NCBI GenBank assembly: GCA_007922305.1
Contig: ML677334.1
Location: 17,339,853 to 17,403,852, forward strand
Length of the DNA stretch: 64,000 bases
Direction: 5' to 3'
Source: Dermatemys mawii
Lineage: Eukaryota; Chordata; Testudines; Dermatemydidae
A program made the position numbers and the translations under genes. Shown piece after piece: positions 59,706-64,000 of this stretch. Positions within the stretch are counted from its first letter, which is position 1; each line of letters opens with the position of its first letter. The notes under the pieces were generated by a model, which saw nothing but the letters and a program-made list of their open reading frames with translations, did not search any database and had not been told where the DNA came from.

Positions 59706-60244
59706 TGGCATGCATATAAAAAAAAGCTTTGTCGTCAAAAGAAATGTAAAGGACCATTACTACCAACAGTAAAAGAATATAAGTCAAGGTAACAGAACGA
59801 TTTAAGGACTTCTTTAAGACTCTTTAAGCAGCTGTAGTTGTAAGAAGTGGTGATGATGCAGAAAATCCATTGTGGAGAGATGTAAGGGGAATAAAACTAT
59901 TCTGAAAAGATAAGGAAGCAAAACAAAATCTAATTTCCTGTAACTGTAGGGAGCTGTGCTGCATCTGAAACTGTTTGGCTATGTGATGTGCAGTTCTGAA
60001 ATGTAATCAGCATCTTCTAGACTTTCACTGTTCCTTAGCGTTATTGGCTGAAGGCAAATCAGAGGAGGAGCATGCCTCTGAATACTTTTTCACTCTCTAC
60101 ACACCATAAAACAGGCAGCAAGCGTACACTGCCTGACAGTGGTGCTTGCAGTTTGAAATTGGTTTCCACTCAGCAGCAGTCACTTGAGTATTTTACTTTT
60201 ACCTCTCCTAATGGAAGACAAGAAAATACCTGAATGCATCAGTG
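59706..60244. promoter_or_regulatory. MC4R upstream region (candidate proximal promoter)
   Basis: Non-repetitive DNA between the MIR and the TATA-like box. It contains an inverted CCAAT motif ('TTATTGGCTG' near 60040). Its promoter role is inferred only from position upstream of MC4R. Confidence 0.4.
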
Positions 60245-60254
60245 TATATATAAG
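60245..60254 (+). promoter_or_regulatory. TATA-like box upstream of MC4R
   Basis: TATATATAAG lies 305 bp upstream of the MC4R start codon. Transcription starting 25-30 bp downstream would give an unspliced leader of roughly 275-285 nt, consistent with the single-exon structure known for MC4R. Function is inferred; AT-rich DNA produces such motifs by chance. Confidence 0.4.
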
Positions 60255-60297
60255 CTATGTGGGAGGGAACAACCAAAACAGCTGTAGATTGAATATC

Positions 60298-60413
60298 ATG
60301 GAACTTGATAACCATGCTAAAGGTGAGGATTATTAGAAACTGCATCTGTAAGAGACAAAACCAGCATTTCAGAGTCTGAAATCCTGCCGTTTGATATCAT
60401 GCTAGAGTTTTAA
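60298..60413 (+). promoter_or_regulatory. three short upstream ORFs in the MC4R leader
   Basis: ATG codons at 60298, 60314 and 60399 open frames of 12, 21 and 4 codons that end at 60336, 60379 and 60413. All precede the MC4R ATG and do not overlap it. If the leader begins near 60280 they would be translated first or skipped and could damp receptor translation. None has a strong Kozak context, except that 60314 (ACCATGC) has an A three bases upstream. Confidence 0.45.
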
Positions 60414-60558
60414 CTGCTTCCTCCCTTGGAGGCCTTTTGTGTTAACTGTGCAAGTGAAAAGTCTCAGGAGGACTACAAGGAAACCCCAAAGAAACTTGAT
60501 ATTTAAAAGGCAGCAAGCTGGAGAAATACAACTTGGGGTTATATCGGCGCATCATAAG

Positions 60559-61554
60559 ATGAACGTCACACGCCACCATGGCATGCACCAGCCTCTGCGC
60601 TTCTGGAACCACAGCTATGGATTGCACGGTGGTGCCAATGAGTCAAGTGGAAATGGTTACTCCCCTGGGGGATGCTATGAGCAACTTTTTGTGGCCCCGG
60701 AAGTGTTTGTGACTCTGGGCTTCATAAGTTTGATGGAGAACGTTTTGGTCATTGTGGCAATAGCCAAGAACAAGAATTTGCATTCACCTATGTACTTTTT
60801 CATCTGTAGTCTGGCAGTGGCTGACATGCTAGTGAGTCTGTCAAATGGATCAGAAACCATTATAATCACCCTGTTAAACAATACAGACACCGGTGCACAA
60901 AGTTTCACCGTAAACATTGACAATGTCATTGACTCGGTGATTTGCAGTTCCCTACTTGCATCCATTTGCAGCCTGCTTTCAATAGCTGTGGACAGGTATT
61001 TTACCATTTTTTATGCTCTCCAGTACCATAACATTATGACAGTGAAGCGTGTAGGGATCATCATAACATGCATCTGGGCTGCTTGCACAGTTTCTGGCAT
61101 TTTGTTCATCATTTACTCAGACAGCAGCGTTGTCATCATCTGTCTTATCAGCATGTTCTTCACCATGCTAGTTCTCATGGCCTCCCTCTATGTCCACATG
61201 TTCATGCTGGCCCGACTGCATATCAAAAAGATTGCAGTTCTTCCGGGGACTGGCACCATTCGTCAAGGTGCCAGCATGAAGGGGGCCATCACTTTGACCA
61301 TCTTGATAGGGGTTTTTGTGGTGTGCTGGGCCCCATTTTTCCTCCACTTGATTTTCTACATCTCCTGCCCCCACAACCCATATTGTGTGTGTTTCATGTC
61401 CCACTTCAACTTGTACCTCATCCTCATCATGTGCAATTCTATCATTGATCCTCTTATCTATGCATTTCGGAGTCAAGAGCTCAGGAAAACCTTCAAGGAG
61501 ATCATATGCTGCTGTTGCCTGCGAGGGCTCTGTGACTTGTCTAACAAATACTGA
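60559..61554 (+). CDS. MC4R: melanocortin-4 receptor
   Basis: A single-exon, 331-residue class A GPCR (human 332). It binds alpha-MSH-type peptides at the plasma membrane of neurons, couples to Gs/cAMP and controls feeding and energy use; AGRP is the natural antagonist. Seen: N-glycosylation sequons at N2, N17, N27; the W16-N17-H18-S19 segment matching the mammalian tethered-activator region; TM1 with E60-N61; calcium/ligand acidic triad E99, D121, D125; DRY at 145-147; short second extracellular loop (YSDSS, 186-190); CWAPFF at 256-261 and H263 in TM6; C270/C276/C278 in loop 3 and TM7; DPLIY at 297-301; a CCCC run at 317-320; C-terminus DLSNKY. The start is the ATG at 60559: the frame stays open upstream to a non-ATG codon at 60439, but only this start gives the family N-terminus. 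No damage is visible. MC3R and MC5R are excluded by wording and tail. Confidence 0.97.
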   Translation: MNVTRHHGMHQPLRFWNHSYGLHGGANESSGNGYSPGGCYEQLFVAPEVFVTLGFISLMENVLVIVAIAKNKNLHSPMYFFICSLAVADMLVSLSNGSETIIITLLNNTDTGAQSFTVNIDNVIDSVICSSLLASICSLLSIAVDRYFTIFYALQYHNIMTVKRVGIIITCIWAACTVSGILFIIYSDSSVVIICLISMFFTMLVLMASLYVHMFMLARLHIKKIAVLPGTGTIRQGASMKGAITLTILIGVFVVCWAPFFLHLIFYISCPHNPYCVCFMSHFNLYLILIMCNSIIDPLIYAFRSQELRKTFKEIICCCCLRGLCDLSNKY

Positions 61555-61880
61555 ATGGAAACAGAGAAGCTACTGTGCACACACACCACAGATCTCTAAG
61601 AAATCTTCTAGTACTTTTCTCAACAGAACCTGGGCTATGTCTTTAATAATGAATTTCTCTCTCTCTCTCTCCTCCAGTTATAAATCTCATTCATGTATAA
61701 TTTATATCTCTGTGTAGTGCTTGTGCAAGCTACAGCTGTAATTATTTAACTTTGTAAGGGGGAAACCTAACCAGTTTGTAAGTGAAAGAAAAATGTAATC
61801 TTTCTGGATTGTGAAATACTAATAAACATGATCATCTGTAAGTCCTAGATGTTGGGAAATAAATTAATTGCCTTACTTAA
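61555..61880 (+). terminator. MC4R 3' UTR with two polyadenylation signals
   Basis: AATAAA hexamers at 61821-61826 and 61858-61863 lie 267-304 bp after the stop codon. A CT microsatellite is at about 61657-61672. The cleavage site cannot be placed from sequence alone, and more distal signals exist (for example 'CAATAAAAATC' near 62739). Confidence 0.6.
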
Positions 61881-63139
61881 AACACACATATATTACTATC
61901 CACACTTATTCTAATTTTGTTAACCTAAAAAACAGAAGCAGTTTGTTACTTTCATCTATGTATTACATTATACAGATATGAAAATTTAAAAATGTAGTTA
62001 GGCTACTGATGAGTGCGTCTATATTTGTGTAATAGTGGATTGAATTATATATTTTAAATAGACATGTTTCATTGAAATAACTCAGTTCAAGGATTAGCTT
62101 AATCTTAGGGGTTCAAAATAATTGAATACAGCTCCTTTCCACTAATGCATGTACTATCAAAAATGAGTATGATTTTTACATCCACACAAGGTGATAGCTA
62201 GATATATAATGTTTTACAAGATAGTGATTGATGTATGACTGAAGTTCAGCTCAGCAAGTAGAAATACTTTCCTAGAGTGACATTTAGTGCCAGATAAAGT
62301 TGCCAGACTGACATCACTTGAGACTTACGCCACATGTCTGTCTGCAGAACAGATGGAATATGGGTAGGGTTGGCAGACTTTTTTTTTATAATTCTGGTGG
62401 ATAATATTAATGTTTTATTTTTAAGCATTGTTTCCAATGCTTCCATTTTTATCGATTTAAATTTTCACAGTTGTGGGAAATTATGGCAGTCAGACAGTAA
62501 TTATTTCATAGCAATAAATGTTGAGATTCAAAAAGTTAAAATGCTATAACCACTATAACACAAATTGTCAATATCACACGTCAAAATATATACAGTAAAT
62601 AGCCTTAAATCAAACTCTAAGTTCTCAAGCAGCATTTTTCTTATTTTGCCTCTCTGTAAAGTTTGATTACTGTTAATGGGGATATTTTTTTTGTTGGTTT
62701 GTGTGTATGGTAAAATCAACATTTACTGACATTTACCAATAAAAATCTAGGCATTGACAAAACAAGCTTCTATACATAGATTTACCTTTATACCAGGGGA
62801 TCCATCTCAAGGGTTAAAAGGCAATTTCAGTCTCTGAGTATTTTCTGTTCTTCCCCTCTCTAATGAGACTACCAGTATGGGTGTCACTTGTGGTTGAAAG
62901 TGGGATGCAAGCACCTTTTATTGTACAAATAATACCACAGTATTCAATAATAATTGCCCCAAATTCTGCAGTACTGCTATGTAAGATGTAGTGGTTCACA
63001 CCATTATTGTAGAATATTGTTTATAGTATTTTATTTTTAATAAAATCACCTGTCAGCTTGGACATGCACTGAGATGATTAATTCATTCCTCATATGCCAC
63101 TGAGCAAGACTCGACTGTCCATTGGACATTGCTTGGGGA
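61881..63139. other. downstream of MC4R, AT-rich, nothing recognised
   Basis: No gene or named repeat. It may include distal 3' UTR if downstream polyadenylation is used. Confidence 0.35.
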
Positions 63140-63250
63140 TACTACGTGGTAAAATGGAAAGGACACTGGCTTGTGAGTCTGGAAACCCTGGTTCTACTTG
63201 TAGTGCTGCCAGTGACCTGTGTCTAATCATTTTGTCTCTCTCTGTTCCAA
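63140..63250 (+). repeat. MIR-type SINE, 5'/core part
   Basis: 'GTAAAATGGAAAGGACACTGG', shortened here, then 'TGTGAGTCTGGAAACCCTGG', 'TTCTACTTGTAGTGCTGCC' and 'AGTGACCTGTG' follow the tRNA-related and core part of MIR ('AGCACTGG', 'GAGTC.GGA.ACCTGGGTTC', 'GCTCTGCCACT'). The 3' part is missing. Confidence 0.7.
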
Positions 63251-64000
63251 GACCAAACACTATAAACCCAGTGAATTCAAAGTTAGGGGAAACCTTAAAA
63301 TAAATACAAACATGTTCAAGTATGAAAATGCACAATTAGTGCACCCAAACAATCTTAACTGTGCCCTGCAATGATATCAGGCAACAAATATGTTGATAAT
63401 TAAAGCTTGTTAATGTTTTTGTACCTAAATTAGATTAAATGGATGTTTAAAAACACATTCCATTTTTTTTTTAATTTCATGCTGTGGAGCCATGTGAAAA
63501 GCATTTTCTTATTTTAACCTTTCTGTGGAAAAGATGCAGATTCCCTAAGGGGAAAGCAATAATTTCATCACTAAATTCTATTTCCACAACAACAGTGTCA
63601 AAGCTACACATGTATTTGACCCAGAAGTGCTTTTTCACAATTTTTCTTCACTCTGGATTAAAGCAATTAATATTTGAAAACACATTTTGTTATAAGAGTG
63701 CCATTTGTTTAGATTGATGCTTTTTGTTACATGATGCAATTTTTCCAAGTTATTTTATTTTCCAAGGGTTATAAAATAACTCTGCACAAACATAAGAGCT
63801 TTTTTTAAAAGTACTTAAAAATCCATCCTCCTCTCTCTGTGCAGACCAGCTCAAACCTCAGGATAAGTTCACAGGCCTAAATATTTTAAAATGCCTCACT
63901 TTTCGGATACCTGACTGTGTGTTTTCAAAGGGCTTGGATTTCAGAGTGGGTGCTCAACACTAGAAATGGTCAGAAACGGATTTTCCAGCCCACAGAAAAA
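63251..64000. other. intergenic, nothing recognised
   Basis: AT-rich, no gene or repeat recognised up to the window edge. Confidence 0.35.

Noticed and set aside
1..60000. Second protein-coding gene upstream of MC4R
   Set aside because: No frame shows a conserved host-gene domain with plausible exons; the only protein motifs found belong to mobile elements.
60439..60558. In-frame extension of MC4R by 40 codons
   Set aside because: It begins at GTG, not ATG, and has no resemblance to melanocortin receptors. The ATG at 60559 gives the family N-terminus and length.
1..64000. CRISPR array, operon or prokaryotic defence system
   Set aside because: No regularly spaced direct repeats or bacterial gene organisation; retroelements, MIRs and an intronless GPCR show vertebrate nuclear DNA.

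Overview
The window is vertebrate nuclear DNA with one clear functional gene: an intronless melanocortin-4 receptor gene (MC4R), plus strand, 60559-61554, near the right edge. The other ~60 kb is gene-poor and rich in decayed mobile elements, as expected of the large intergenic space beside MC4R in amniotes. The repeat mix (CR1 LINEs, Penelope-like tails containing a 'GCCCACGAAAGCTTAT' type motif, abundant Harbinger-like and hAT-like MITEs with 'TCTACACT' or 'GGCAAACT' termini, a short 'AGGGTGACCAGA' palindromic MITE, MIR fragments) points to a turtle. The receptor sequence fits a sauropsid. The species was not determined.

Layout. 1-18.9 kb: mostly unannotatable DNA with isolated CR1, MIR, Harbinger-like, Penelope-like and LTR-like remnants. 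18.9-20.7 kb: a CR1 copy split by a ~0.77 kb insertion, followed by a GC-rich block with a degenerate minisatellite. 22.8 kb: a 268-bp MITE with TTA target duplications. 25.8-29.0 kb: a minus-strand non-LTR retrotransposon with recognisable reverse-transcriptase pieces, interrupted by a ~1.16 kb solo-LTR-like insertion. 30.3-31.3 kb: a decayed Harbinger-type element keeping a frameshifted Myb/SANT-like gene. 35.9-36.5 kb: a 92-bp dispersed duplication. 38-41 kb: three MITEs, an LTR, a 37-bp duplication and a near-perfect 73-bp palindrome. 42-48.3 kb: Penelope-like tails and CR1 fragments. 49.8-51 kb: an old repeat with a pogo/Tigger-like MITE nested in it, then a hAT-like MITE. 54.7-55.6 kb: a solo LTR with 5-bp target duplication nested in a palindromic MITE. 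55.9-56.4 kb: a hAT transposase C-terminal remnant. 57.9-59.4 kb: a hAT-like MITE and a Penelope-like GIY-YIG fragment. 59.5 kb to the end: a MIR, the MC4R promoter/leader, the coding exon, the 3' UTR and a second MIR.

Function. MC4R is a Gs-coupled receptor for melanocortin peptides acting in energy balance. No other gene here can be linked to it. The upstream DNA could hold MC4R enhancers, but single-sequence reading cannot show that. I found no multi-gene system, CRISPR array, rRNA or intact tRNA gene. The most distinctive observations are the nested insertions with matching target-site duplications, the 40.3-kb palindrome next to a fresh tandem duplication, the 92-bp duplication, and a four-cysteine run in the receptor tail.
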